NCBI GenBank assembly: GCA_965223755.1
Contig: CBDCXF010000002.1
Coordinates: 186,001 to 250,000, forward strand
Reading direction: 5' to 3'
DNA from: CBDCXF01 sp965223755
GTDB taxonomy: Bacteria; Acidobacteriota; Thermoanaerobaculia; Multivoradales; JAHEKO01
Length of the DNA: 64,000 bases
How positions within the stretch are numbered: the stretch's first letter is position 1; every line of letters begins with the position of its first letter. The position numbers and the translations under genes are program-made. Positions 16,440 to 25,948 of this stretch are shown here, piece by piece. The notes under the pieces were generated by a model, which saw only the letters and a list, made by a program, of their open reading frames with translations, made no database searches and was not told where the DNA came from.

Positions 16440-19064
16440 TCACCCTTTTGCCTCGTACCAGGTGGCGCCGACGCCCACATCTACCACCAACGGAACGCGC
16501 AAATTCTCAACTCCCGACATTTCGTCGACCACCATTCCGCCTACCGCTTTTACATCGTCCTCCGGACACTCCAGCACCAGTTCGTCATGGACGGTAAGGA
16601 GCAACGCAGACTGCTGGTGTTCCTTGCGCAACCGACGATCCACCGCGATCATCGCCAGCTTGAGGATGTCGGCAGCGGTGCCCTGGATGCGGGCGTTGAT
16701 GGCCATGCGGCGGGCGTTCTCGCGCACCGCACGATTGCGGCTGTTGAGGTCCGGGAGCCAGCGCGGCCGGCCGTGCAGAGTTTCGACCTTCTCTTCTGCC
16801 TCCGCCTTGGCCAAAGTCTCATCGATGTAGTCCTGGACTCTCGGAAAGCGCTCCATATAGGTGTCGATGAAGGTCTGCGCTTCCTTGGGCGAGATCTTGA
16901 GATTCTTCGACAGACCCCAGGCACTCATGCCATACAAAATGCCGAAGTTGATGACTTTGGCGGCGCGACGCTGCTCGGCGGTGACCAGATCGGGGAGCAA
17001 ACCCAGAACCTTGGCCGCGGTCGAACGGTGGATGTCCTCACCGGCTTCAAAAGCCGCGATCAGTTCTTCTTCCTCGGCGATGTCGGCCAGCAGCCGCAAT
17101 TCAATTTGGCTGTAGTCGGCCACCACGAGCTGGTATCCGTCGCGGGCGCGAAACGCTTTGCGGATCTGCTGGCCGCGTTCCGTCCGAACGGGGATGTTCT
17201 GCAGATTGGGATTCGAAGAGGACAGCCGCCCGGTGGCCGCTCCGACCTGGTTGTAGCGAGTGTGGAGCCGGCCGTCTTCACCCACCAACTCCGGCAGCGC
17301 CAGGATGTAGGTCGAAAGCAACTTGGACAGTTCTCGATGCTCGAGAATCAATTTCGGAATCGGCAGACCGCGATCGGCCAGTTCCTGCAAAGTGTCAGCG
17401 GAAGTCGAGTAGCTCTTGGTCTTCTTGGTTTTTTTGAGCACCGGGTAGCCGAGCTTCTCGTAGAGCACTTCGCCCATCTGTTTGGGTGAGGCAAGATTGA
17501 ATTCTTCTCCTGCCTGTTCGTAGATCTCGCCCTCGAGGGTGGCCAGTTCGCCTTCAATCTCCTCTCCCATCGCCGCCAGAAAATCGCAGTCCAATTCGAT
17601 GCCGGTCTGTTCCATGGCCACCAGAACTGGAATGAGCGGTTCCTCGATCTCTTCGTAGATCCGCTGAATGCCCTCGTCTTCATTCTCATTGACCAGTTCA
17701 GCGAGTTTGGCCACCATCGCCGCCCGCTCACCGGCCCACAGGGCCATCTCCGAACCCCCCGGCATCGGTTCCTGTCCCTTGGACCATCCGGCGTCCTGGG
17801 TCGTCATCATTTGGTGCTGGAAACGCTCGAAAACCGTCTTCTCCAACTCCAACCCTCGATTCCCCGGTGGAATCAACTGGCTGAGAACCATGGTGTCCAC
17901 GAGGCGGCATTGCGGTCGCTGTAAACCCAGCACTTCAAAATCGGTTTTGACATCGTGCCCGGTCCAAACGTGTGCCGGCTCGGCGATCCAAGTCTGCGCC
18001 AGGTCGAGAAACGCTTGCCGTAGGCCGTCTCGCCGAAAGTCACAGTAGAAATCTCCTTCGCTGGCCGCCACGGCGACTCCAGTACATCCCTGTTCGTTCC
18101 AGGCCGAAACGACCCAACGATCCAGCCCCGCCAAGCGTTGCTGCAGATCCGTTTCGCTGGTGACTTCTTGCGCGGCTTCGATACCCAGCCCCGAGCCCAC
18201 CGATACACCTTCCTGCCGCAGTTCGTCGAGGAGGGTGAAAAACTCCAGTTCCCGTAACACCTCGCCCAGCGCTTCCGGGTCCGGTTGATCGATGGTGAAC
18301 TCGGACAGATCGAAATCGAGCGGAAGATCGGTATGGATGGTGACCAGTTCTTTCGACAGCTCGGCATCGGCGCGATGTTGTTGCAACCCCTCCCGGTAAC
18401 TCTTGCGCTGCACTTCCTCGGCATTGTCCAGCAACTGCTGCAGCGAACCGAACTCTTGGATCAGACCAACGGCGCCTTTGGCGCCGATGCCTTTGACGCC
18501 CGGTACGTTGTCGACCGAGTCGCCCTGCAGCGCGAGGACATCAACGACCTGATCCGGCGGCACGCCGAAATCGTCTTCGACCTCTTGTGGACCGTACGAT
18601 TTGTCGCGACCGGTGTGGTACAGCGACACGTGCGGCCCGACCAGTTGCATGAGGTCCTTGTCGGCGCTGACCAACACTACATCTACCCCCTCGTCCTCGG
18701 CTTTGGCGGCCAGCGTTCCAAGCACATCGTCGGCTTCGTACTGCTCCAGATCGACCACCGGAATGCGGAAAGCTTCGATCACCCGCCGCACCCAAGGGAT
18801 CTGTACCGTGAGTTCGTCGGGTGTCGGTCGCCGGTTGGCTTTGTACTCGGCGTAAGCCTCGTCGCGCACGGTCGGTCCGGCGACGTCGAAGGCAACGCCG
18901 ATGTAGTCAGGCTTCTCTTCGCGCAGCAGCTTGCGCAAGATGCGGATGAAGCCGTAGGTGGCGTTGGTGGGCAGCCCGGTCGAATTGTTCAGTTGCCTGA
19001 TGGCGTAGAACGACCGGAAGATGTTGGAGTATCCGTCGATGAGAAAAAGGCGGGGTCGGGCCAT
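16440..19064 (-). CDS. polA: DNA polymerase I, proofreading domain inactive
   Basis: An 874-residue Pol I for Okazaki-fragment processing and repair synthesis. The 5'-3' exonuclease domain (about 1-290) keeps its acidic motifs (VAFDVAGPTVRDE, YEADDVLGTL, SADKDLMQL). The polymerase domain (about 480-874) has motif A DYSQIELRLLA, motif B RRAAKVINFGILYG and motif C VHDELVLE. The middle 3'-5' exonuclease domain keeps only exo II (GHDVKTDFEVL). Exo I lacks its DxE pair (VVSAWNEQG) and exo III reads WAGERAAMV in place of YxxxD. It should therefore lack proofreading, as in Taq and Bst polymerases. The ATG has a TAGAAT 6 bases upstream and no Shine-Dalgarno. Confidence 0.96.
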   Translation of the reverse strand: MARPRLFLIDGYSNIFRSFYAIRQLNNSTGLPTNATYGFIRILRKLLREEKPDYIGVAFDVAGPTVRDEAYAEYKANRRPTPDELTVQIPWVRRVIEAFRIPVVDLEQYEADDVLGTLAAKAEDEGVDVVLVSADKDLMQLVGPHVSLYHTGRDKSYGPQEVEDDFGVPPDQVVDVLALQGDSVDNVPGVKGIGAKGAVGLIQEFGSLQQLLDNAEEVQRKSYREGLQQHRADAELSKELVTIHTDLPLDFDLSEFTIDQPDPEALGEVLRELEFFTLLDELRQEGVSVGSGLGIEAAQEVTSETDLQQRLAGLDRWVVSAWNEQGCTGVAVAASEGDFYCDFRRDGLRQAFLDLAQTWIAEPAHVWTGHDVKTDFEVLGLQRPQCRLVDTMVLSQLIPPGNRGLELEKTVFERFQHQMMTTQDAGWSKGQEPMPGGSEMALWAGERAAMVAKLAELVNENEDEGIQRIYEEIEEPLIPVLVAMEQTGIELDCDFLAAMGEEIEGELATLEGEIYEQAGEEFNLASPKQMGEVLYEKLGYPVLKKTKKTKSYSTSADTLQELADRGLPIPKLILEHRELSKLLSTYILALPELVGEDGRLHTRYNQVGAATGRLSSSNPNLQNIPVRTERGQQIRKAFRARDGYQLVVADYSQIELRLLADIAEEEELIAAFEAGEDIHRSTAAKVLGLLPDLVTAEQRRAAKVINFGILYGMSAWGLSKNLKISPKEAQTFIDTYMERFPRVQDYIDETLAKAEAEEKVETLHGRPRWLPDLNSRNRAVRENARRMAINARIQGTAADILKLAMIAVDRRLRKEHQQSALLLTVHDELVLECPEDDVKAVGGMVVDEMSGVENLRVPLVVDVGVGATWYEAKG

Positions 19065-19070
19065 GGCGGC

Positions 19071-19076
19071 ATTCTA
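19071..19076 (-). promoter_or_regulatory. -10 hexamer TAGAAT, candidate leaderless promoter of polA
   Basis: TAGAAT on the minus strand ends 6 bases before the polA ATG, giving a predicted transcript start at or next to the A of the ATG. The intervening GCCGCC has no ribosome-binding character. Confidence 0.55.
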
Positions 19077-19170
19077 CTGGCGCTTACGGCCCCGGGCCGC
19101 AGGCATGGAAAGCGCAATCGTTGGATAAGATCTCGGCCATGGCAGGTCGTGACACCAAAGGTCGGAAAGC

Positions 19171-19428
19171 ATGACCGGATTCCTGATTTGGCTGGCCGTG
19201 GGTATCGCCCTCGGCCTTCTGCACCGATGGCTGCCGGGGGGACGGCCGGCGTGGTGGGCAGCCCTTGTTGTCGGGACGCTCGGCGCAATCGCCGGTGGCT
19301 TGGCCGCGACCATCCTCGGGTTTGGCGGAGTTGCAGTTTTTGACGCCCGCTCGACGGTGACGGCCATCCTCGGCGCCTTCGTCGCGCTCAATTTCCAACG
19401 CATCTTTTTTGCCCAGCGCTCTGAATAA
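19171..19428 (+). CDS. YeaQ/YmgE (GlsB)-like small membrane protein
   Basis: An 85-residue, very hydrophobic protein with three predicted helices and the glycine-rich GTLGAIAGGLAATILGFGG, typical of the 'transglycosylase-associated' GlsB/YeaQ/YmgE family (about 80-90 residues). These are small inner-membrane proteins often induced by stress; no enzymatic activity has been established for the family. It is divergent from polA with a 106-base intergenic region. A weak CGGAAAG precedes the ATG. Confidence 0.75.
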   Translation: MTGFLIWLAVGIALGLLHRWLPGGRPAWWAALVVGTLGAIAGGLAATILGFGGVAVFDARSTVTAILGAFVALNFQRIFFAQRSE

Positions 19429-19506
19429 TTAGCACCCCGAAAAAGCCAGCACCACTAAAGACCCAGCGCCCGAATGGCCCAGATTCCCGATGACCCAAGA
19501 CCCAGT

Positions 19507-22500
19507 ATGAATCGACGATTCCTCCTTACCTTTCTCTTCGCAATTGCGCTGGCAGCATGCGACCGTCCTGTTGACCAGGCGTCCGCTCACCGCTTGGCGC
19601 GGGAGGGTTACGCCCAACTCGAAAACGAGGACCCTGCGGCAGCGGCCGAAATCTACGCCGACCTTCTTGAGTTGCTGCCTGAGGATCCGGCGCCGCACGG
19701 CAACCTGGCGCTCAGCTTGCTGCGCGCCGATCGAGCCGACGAGGCCACTGATGTCATTACGGCGGCTGTGGATCGGTTCCCGAACGACTCGTCGCTCCTC
19801 GGCATTCTCGGCGTCGTGCAGCAGTGGCGTGGCGAGGTCGATGCGGCGCTGGAGTCGTTTTCGCGCGCGGCTGAGTTGGACCCCGAGAATCCCGAAAGCC
19901 AGTTCGGGCTCTACCGCATTGCCGACCAAATCGGAGCAGATGAAGATTCCGCCCGAGCCCTGGATCACCTATCCAGGCTGCGACCGGAAAACCTAGTCGT
20001 TTTGCTAACTCTGGGAGAACGTGCGCTCGCTGGGGGCGACCGGGCCGAGGCGAGCCGCGCATATCTGCGTGTGCGCGAACTTTCCTGGGGCAACGAACAA
20101 GCCGCCCAGATCGCCGACATCCTGCTCCTGGCGCTGTCGGACGACGACCTCGAGGCGGCGCGGACGCCCAGCATTCAACTTCGCAACCTGCTCAAGATCA
20201 CCCCCTCCTATCGACAGAGCCTGCGCGAACTTGATACCGGCATTCAGGGCATCCCCATTCGCACCCTCAATACGCTCGAGTCGATTCCACCGCTACCACC
20301 GCCCCTGGATCTCTCTTTCCAGCCGCACACCCTCCGCGAGGGGCCTCACCAGCAGGTCGAAGTGACCTTCTTGGGAGACGACCGTAACCCCGCTTGGGTC
20401 GCCCTTGCAGCAGACGGAGAGTTGGTTTCCAGTGCCGGAGCCGGTGTTCCGTCCACCGGCACGCAACTCCTGATCGCTGACTTGAGCAATGACGGTTCTG
20501 TCGACACGATCGTCAGCTCAGAGACTGGAGTCGAGGCGTTTTTGGGTCGCAATGACGGCGCGTTCGAGGTCTGGGACGACCACGGACTGCCGGCGTTGGG
20601 AGCCTCCGGTGCCGTCGCGGCGGATCTCGACATCGAGGGTGACTTAGATGTCGTTCTCGCTTCGGGATCAGGCCTGCGTCTGTTCCAAAACGCCCTCACC
20701 GGTTCCCTTCGCGATGTCACCGAGCACTCGGCCGCCCTGACGGACTCCGCCGGAGTCACGGCGATTGCGGCTACCGACTTCGATCAGGACGGCGACCTCG
20801 ACCTCGTCGGATCGACAGAGTCGGGAATCAGCCTCTGGTCCAACCTGCGCCAGGGCGAATTTGAACGCCAAGTCCTATTCGAAGCGCCGGCGGCATCGGC
20901 GATTGCCGCGGCAGACCTCAACGGCGATCGCCGCTTCGATCTCGCCACTGCAGGACCTGAGGGACTGGCGCTCTATCTCAACGGCGAAGACGGCTTCGCG
21001 CACCAGACAATCGGACAGCCTGGCGAGTTGGTTGCGGTCGCGATCGGAGACCTGGACGCCGACGGCAGGGCCGATGTCGTCGTCGCAGGACGGGGCGGCG
21101 TCTTTGCGGCGCAAAACGGAGGAGATGGCTTCGCCGACCCAGTACAGATTTATAGTGGACCGGCTCATGATGTGACCTTGGTGGACATTGATCGCGACTG
21201 CGATCTGGACATCCTCGCCGCCACCGATGACGGATTGATTCAGTTGGAGGCCAGCTCGGACACCCCTTACCGCTGTTTACGCGTGGCGTTGCGAGGACTC
21301 ACCGAAGGCAGTTCCAAGAACAACGTGCTGGGGCTGGGCAGCCTGCTCGAGGTGACCAGCGATGGTCGAACGCAGACGTTTGAAGCACAGGCTGAAGAGA
21401 CTTTTGTCGGCCTGGGCGAGGCGGATACGGCGGAGTTGATGCGTGTGGTGTGGACCAACGGGGTGCCGCAGAACCGCTTTGACGTCGCTGCCGACGTGAC
21501 CGCGGTCGAAGAACAACTGCTCAAGGGAAGCTGTCCGTTCTTGTACGTCGCGGACGGAGACGGCTTCCGCTTCGTCACCGACCTGCTTTGGGGCGCTCCA
21601 GCGGGACTGCCGGTGGCGGACGGCGTGTGGGCTAGCGCGGACTCGAGTGAGTTAGTCCACATCCCCGGCGCCCAACCGCAAAACGGTCAACTCGAACTCA
21701 GAGTCACCGAAGAGCTCTGGGAAGCTGCGTTCTTCGACCTGACGCGATTGTGGGTGGTCGAAGTCGACAACGATCTGGAGGTCGCGTCCAGTCTAAAGAT
21801 CCTTCCCGGTCGGAGCACGCCGGAGAGCGTCCATGCCACCGCGCGGACACGGCCGATCGCTCAAGCAATCGACGCCGCAGGACGTGACGTCACCGAACTG
21901 GTGCGGGCTCGCGACGACACCTACGCCGACGGCTGGCGCCGAAGTCCGTACCAGGGTGTTCCGGCCGAACCATGGACGATGGAGCTGGACTTGGGCGTAG
22001 CGCCAGACGCGCCAATTCGCCTGCTCGTCGATGCCTGGATCTTCCCCTCCGACGCCAGTCTCAATCTCGCCGTCGGCCAGCGCGGCGACCTCGCCCTGAA
22101 GGCGCCGAAAGTCGAAGTCTTGGTCGGTAGCTCCTGGCGACCGTTCCTGTCAGAAATGGGTTTTCCGGCCGGCAAGACCAAGACCATGGTGGTGGATCTG
22201 CCGACACTCCCGGAAGGCGCCCGCCGAGTGCGCATTGTCGGCAGCCAGTGGCTGTCTTTTGACCGCATTGCATGGAGCACCAGTCCTCGGGATGAAGCGG
22301 TCAAGATCGTCGCGCAACTCTTGCCCGACGACGCCGATTTGCGCTATCGAGGGTTCTCCGAGCTGGTTCGCGTCGCCCCCAATGCTCCGCACTCGTTCGA
22401 CTACCAGCGCTCTAGAGAGCGAGCACCCTGGCTTCCGTTTGCCGGTAATTACACCCGCTACGGCGACGTTCGTGAACTTCTGGCTAATGCCGACGACCGA

Positions 22501-22773
22501 TCCGTCATCATGGCCGCCGGCGATGAAATGCGCTTGATCTTTGACCTCGACCTGCCGAGACTCGCTCAGGGCAAACGCTACGAGTTCTTCCTCGAAAGTC
22601 ACGGATGGGACAAGGACGCCGACCGCAACACCTACCAGGCCGCGCAAGTCGAGCCGCTGCCGTTCCGCGCCATGTCGGGCTATCCCTACGGCCCGGACGA
22701 ACAGTTCCCCGACGGGCCGATCTACCAGGCCTATCGAGACCAGTGGCTGACGCGAGAAATCCGTAGCAACTGA
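19507..22773 (+). CDS. TPR / FG-GAP repeat / ASPIC-UnbV lipoprotein
   Basis: A 1088-residue lipoprotein. The ATG at 19507 starts a signal peptide with lipobox LAAC (Cys near residue 17). TPR-like helices follow (about 25-250). At least six FG-GAP/VCBS calcium-binding repeats come next (DLSNDGSVD, DLDIEGDLD, DFDQDGDLD, DLNGDRRFD, DLDADGRAD, DIDRDCDLD; about 310-580). An ASPIC/UnbV segment lies at about 590-670 (GLGSLLEV...VVWTNGVPQ). The last 400 residues are rich in beta structure and Trp/Tyr and match no family I recognise. FG-GAP domains form beta-propellers for binding proteins or polysaccharides. An envelope-anchored binding role is inferred. The gene stands alone, with a terminator hairpin 180 bases downstream. 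Confidence 0.88.
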   Translation: MNRRFLLTFLFAIALAACDRPVDQASAHRLAREGYAQLENEDPAAAAEIYADLLELLPEDPAPHGNLALSLLRADRADEATDVITAAVDRFPNDSSLLGILGVVQQWRGEVDAALESFSRAAELDPENPESQFGLYRIADQIGADEDSARALDHLSRLRPENLVVLLTLGERALAGGDRAEASRAYLRVRELSWGNEQAAQIADILLLALSDDDLEAARTPSIQLRNLLKITPSYRQSLRELDTGIQGIPIRTLNTLESIPPLPPPLDLSFQPHTLREGPHQQVEVTFLGDDRNPAWVALAADGELVSSAGAGVPSTGTQLLIADLSNDGSVDTIVSSETGVEAFLGRNDGAFEVWDDHGLPALGASGAVAADLDIEGDLDVVLASGSGLRLFQNALTGSLRDVTEHSAALTDSAGVTAIAATDFDQDGDLDLVGSTESGISLWSNLRQGEFERQVLFEAPAASAIAAADLNGDRRFDLATAGPEGLALYLNGEDGFAHQTIGQPGELVAVAIGDLDADGRADVVVAGRGGVFAAQNGGDGFADPVQIYSGPAHDVTLVDIDRDCDLDILAATDDGLIQLEASSDTPYRCLRVALRGLTEGSSKNNVLGLGSLLEVTSDGRTQTFEAQAEETFVGLGEADTAELMRVVWTNGVPQNRFDVAADVTAVEEQLLKGSCPFLYVADGDGFRFVTDLLWGAPAGLPVADGVWASADSSELVHIPGAQPQNGQLELRVTEELWEAAFFDLTRLWVVEVDNDLEVASSLKILPGRSTPESVHATARTRPIAQAIDAAGRDVTELVRARDDTYADGWRRSPYQGVPAEPWTMELDLGVAPDAPIRLLVDAWIFPSDASLNLAVGQRGDLALKAPKVEVLVGSSWRPFLSEMGFPAGKTKTMVVDLPTLPEGARRVRIVGSQWLSFDRIAWSTSPRDEAVKIVAQLLPDDADLRYRGFSELVRVAPNAPHSFDYQRSRERAPWLPFAGNYTRYGDVRELLANADDRSVIMAAGDEMRLIFDLDLPRLAQGKRYEFFLESHGWDKDADRNTYQAAQVEPLPFRAMSGYPYGPDEQFPDGPIYQAYRDQWLTREIRSN

Positions 22774-22950
22774 CATCCGTGAAGGACGCCAAGTTGGCGG
22801 CTCGCAACCACTGATCCGGTACGCAGGCCGCGGACGCCCCGGGGCAAGTCGGCGAAAAAGCCCCTGCCACATGCGTTTCTGGCGCAAGACAATAATCGGG
22901 CACGCCCCTTGCTTTAGATAGTTTTCGCCTCAACTACCTCCTTCTGGGGC

Positions 22951-22988
22951 GGGGTGGTCGGTCCGCCTGCCGACCACCCCTTGCTTTT
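22951..22988 (+). terminator. Rho-independent terminator
   Basis: A perfect 11-bp stem (GGGGTGGTCGG / CCGACCACCCC) with an 8-base loop is followed by TTGCTTTT. It lies in the 270-base gap between the TPR/FG-GAP lipoprotein and the DUF2461 gene; nothing else is recognisable in that gap. Confidence 0.8.
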
Positions 22989-23043
22989 CTCCTCCAAACC
23001 CACACGATCGGTTTCACGTAACCTTGGTGCGAAGGAGAGCTTT

Positions 23044-23724
23044 ATGTCACCCAGATTCCCCCGCTCCATGTTTCAATTCCTCAAGGATCTGGAAGCGAAC
23101 AACAACCGCGAATGGTTCAACGCCAACAAGGCGCTCTATGAAGATGCGGTCGTCGAGCCTTCATTCGCCTTCATTTCGGCGTTTGCGCCCCAGCTCAAAA
23201 AGATCAGTCCGCACTTCAACGCCATTCCCAAAAAGACCGGTGGCTCGCTGTTTCGCATCTACCGCGACACACGGTTCTCCAAGGACAAGACCCCATACAA
23301 AACCCACGTCGGCATTCACTTCCGGCACAAGAAAGCCAAGGATGCGCATGCTCCGGGTTTCTACCTCCATCTCCACCCCCAGGGCAGCTTCATCGGTGCA
23401 GGGATATGGCATCCGGACGGCCCGGCTCTGGCCAAGATCCGCGCCGCGATCGATGCCGATGGTGGTGGCTGGCGCCGTGCCACCGGCAAGCGCCTGCGCG
23501 ATCACTTTGATCTCGCCGGTGACTCGCTGGTGCGGCCGCCGAAGGGTTTTGACGACGATCATCCCCTGATCGAAGACCTCAAACGCAAGGATTTCATCGC
23601 AGTCACCAAACTGACCCAGAAGGACGTTCTGGCTCCCAACTTTGTCGATGACTTCGCGGCGCGCTGCGGGAAGACGAAGGGGTTGGTGCGGTTTTTGTGT
23701 GGAGCGCTTGAGGTCGAGTTCTAG
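23044..23724 (+). CDS. DUF2461 (TIGR02453) family protein
   Basis: A 226-residue cytoplasmic protein. I start it at ATG 23044, which follows GAAGGAGAG; the open frame before it lies within the terminator region. The family signature is clear: FLKDLEANNNREWFNANK near the start, FRIYRDTRFSKDKTPYKTHVG in the middle and GFYLHLHPQGSFIGAGIW. Members are about 220-230 residues, widespread, and of unknown biochemical function. The gene is followed by a REP-like palindromic element and the convergent ligA. Confidence 0.9.
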   Translation: MSPRFPRSMFQFLKDLEANNNREWFNANKALYEDAVVEPSFAFISAFAPQLKKISPHFNAIPKKTGGSLFRIYRDTRFSKDKTPYKTHVGIHFRHKKAKDAHAPGFYLHLHPQGSFIGAGIWHPDGPALAKIRAAIDADGGGWRRATGKRLRDHFDLAGDSLVRPPKGFDDDHPLIEDLKRKDFIAVTKLTQKDVLAPNFVDDFAARCGKTKGLVRFLCGALEVEF

Positions 23725-23750
23725 GGATCAGTCAGCGGCCGATGGCTATC

Positions 23751-23802
23751 GTAGAGGCGGGCTTTACGCCCGCCCGCGGGAGGGGACAAGCCCCTCCCCT
23801 AC
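23751..23802 (+). repeat. REP-like palindromic element, copy 1
   Basis: Two adjacent hairpins: GGCGGGC-TTTAC-GCCCGCC, then GGGAGGGG-ACAAG-CCCCTCCC, bounded by GTAG and CTAC. The same design recurs at 43751-43823 and, inverted, at 48341-48390. Confidence 0.75.
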
Positions 23803-23865
23803 AAGAAGGGGACTCCATCGCGCGCACCGTCCTCCGGGACGGCGGGTGCAAAAGAGATCCCGCCC

Positions 23866-25893
23866 CTACGCGACGTTGTTCGGATCGTCCTTCGCCAACG
23901 AGAGAAACTCCGTCTCGCTCAAGATCTCGACCCCCAGCTTCTCCGCCTTCGTCGCCTTCGACCCAGGGTCGGCGCCGACGACAACGTAGTCGGTCGAGCC
24001 GCTGACCGCTGAAGTCACCTTGGCGCCGGCGGTTTCCGCCAGCGCTTTGGCCTCGCTCCGCGTCATCTCGACCAGAGTTCCCGTAAATACCACTCGTTTA
24101 CCGGCGAGCGCTCCCTCGGCACCCGGATCGGGTGGAGTCGCCCGTCGCGGATGCACCATCTCAAGTAGGTGGTCGAGAGCCTCACCGATTTGCGGGTTGG
24201 CGAAGAACTCGACGATCGCGGTGCTCATGCGCGGACCGACGCCGTCGATCTTCTGTAGCGATTCGGCATCGGACCGTCGAACCCGATCGAAATTGAGCAA
24301 GTGATTGGCCAGATCTTTGGCAACCGTGACGCCGACCTCGGGAACACCGAGGCCATAGAGAAATCGGTGCAGTTCCGGCTCGGTCGCGTCGCCCAGGGCG
24401 TCCACCAAGGCGTCGGCGGATTTCTCGGCAAATCCAGGTAGATCCTGAAGTCCCGAGGACTCCAGGCGGTAGAGGTCGACCAGCTCCTTGACCAGCCCTT
24501 CCTCGACCAACAACTTCGCCGTCTCGCCTCCCAAACCGGCGATGTCGAGGGCGTGACGCGACCCATAGTGGATGATGCGGCCGCTGAGTTGCGCCGGGCA
24601 AGCGAAGGCGTTGAGGCACACGGTGTAAGGACCTCGTACCGACAATTCAGTTCCGCAGGAGGGACAACTGATTGGCATTGAAAACACACCACTCCGCTTG
24701 CGGTCGGATTCCTCGATTCGCTCCATGACCTGTGGAATCACATCGCCGGCCCGCCGCACGCGGACCAAGTCGCCGACTCTGATGTCCTTGCGTTCGATGT
24801 CCTCGCGGTTGTGGAGGTTGGCGCGGGCAACCGTTACCCCACCGATCTCGACCGGATCGAGGATCGCCACCGGCGTCACCACGCCGGTGCGCCCGACGCT
24901 CGGCAAAATTTCGAGAAGGCGCGTGGTCTCCTGGCGCGCCGGAAACTTGTAGGCAAAGGCCCAGCGGGGATGGTGGGAGGTCTCGCCAAGCCGCGCGCGC
25001 AGAGCAAAGTCATCGACTTTGATGACGATTCCGTCGATCTCGTAGCCGAGTTCGTCGCGCGCCTCGCCAATCTCGCGGTGGAAGGCCAGAATTTCATCGA
25101 CGGTCTCCAAGCTGCGGACGCGATCGTTGACGCGAAATCCCCATTCGCGCAAGGCCTTCGTCGCCTGTGACTGACTCTCAACGCCGTGCAGCCCCTCCGC
25201 GTACAGGATGTCGTAGCAAAAGGCTTGCAGCGGCCTCTGGGCGGTCAACGTCGAGTCGAGTTGGCGTAAAGCGCCGGCTGCAGCGTTGCGGGGGTTGGCG
25301 TAGGGCTCTCGGCCGGCGGCAATGATCTCTTCGTTGGCAGCTTCGAAGTCGTCGTGATGAATGATGACTTCGCCGCGAACCGACAAGACCCCCGGCGCTG
25401 CACGTTGACCGGTACGCAATCGGAGCGGCACCGATGGGATGGTGCGTGCGTTCTCAAGAATGCCCTCACCCCGCACGCCATCTCCGCGGGTAGCGGCATT
25501 GATCAACAGGCCGTCTTCATAGATTAGTTCGATCGACGCTCCGTCCAGCTTCGGATCGACAACATAGCCGATTCGGTCCACTTCGAGTCGTTCCTGCAGG
25601 CGCCGATCGAAGCGCTCCAGAGCCTCTGACTCCTCACCCGAATCGAGAGACAGCATGGGGGCGCGGTGCACGACGGTCGGGAACCCCTCCAAGACGACTC
25701 CCCCAACCCGCTGCGTGGGCGAGTCCGGAGTCACCAATTCAGGATGTTCGTCTTCAAGTGCCTTGAGTTTGTGGAAAAGCCGATCGTATTCGGCGTCCGA
25801 AATCTCCGGGGCATCGAGCGCGTAGTAGAGGTACTCGTGGTGTTGAAGCTGCTCGCGCAGGGCTTCCAGTTGGGCTTGGATTGAGTCGGTCAC
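23866..25893 (-). CDS. ligA: NAD+-dependent DNA ligase
   Basis: A 675-residue ligase that seals nicks using NAD+. The GTG at 25893 gives the usual N-terminus and length (about 670); the frame is open upstream but that sequence is not ligase-like. Domains in order are Ia (YLYYALDAPEISDAEYD), the adenylation domain with Lys115 in KLDG, the OB fold, the Cys4 zinc finger (CPSCG...C...CPAQL, about 405-430), the helix-hairpin-helix region and a C-terminal BRCT domain (about 590-675). All key residues are present. The gene is convergent with the DUF2461 gene and divergent from an M24 peptidase. Confidence 0.96.
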   Translation of the reverse strand: MTDSIQAQLEALREQLQHHEYLYYALDAPEISDAEYDRLFHKLKALEDEHPELVTPDSPTQRVGGVVLEGFPTVVHRAPMLSLDSGEESEALERFDRRLQERLEVDRIGYVVDPKLDGASIELIYEDGLLINAATRGDGVRGEGILENARTIPSVPLRLRTGQRAAPGVLSVRGEVIIHHDDFEAANEEIIAAGREPYANPRNAAAGALRQLDSTLTAQRPLQAFCYDILYAEGLHGVESQSQATKALREWGFRVNDRVRSLETVDEILAFHREIGEARDELGYEIDGIVIKVDDFALRARLGETSHHPRWAFAYKFPARQETTRLLEILPSVGRTGVVTPVAILDPVEIGGVTVARANLHNREDIERKDIRVGDLVRVRRAGDVIPQVMERIEESDRKRSGVFSMPISCPSCGTELSVRGPYTVCLNAFACPAQLSGRIIHYGSRHALDIAGLGGETAKLLVEEGLVKELVDLYRLESSGLQDLPGFAEKSADALVDALGDATEPELHRFLYGLGVPEVGVTVAKDLANHLLNFDRVRRSDAESLQKIDGVGPRMSTAIVEFFANPQIGEALDHLLEMVHPRRATPPDPGAEGALAGKRVVFTGTLVEMTRSEAKALAETAGAKVTSAVSGSTDYVVVGADPGSKATKAEKLGVEILSETEFLSLAKDDPNNVA

Positions 25894-25948
25894 AACGCTT
25901 GAAAACGGGGGCAAAGCAGGCCCGGTCGAATGATACGGTAACCGCCTT

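Noticed and set aside
16224..19343. Long + strand frames opposite polA (16224-17489 and 18285-19343)
   Set aside because: They mirror conserved polymerase sequence and have no motif, signal or ribosome-binding site of their own.
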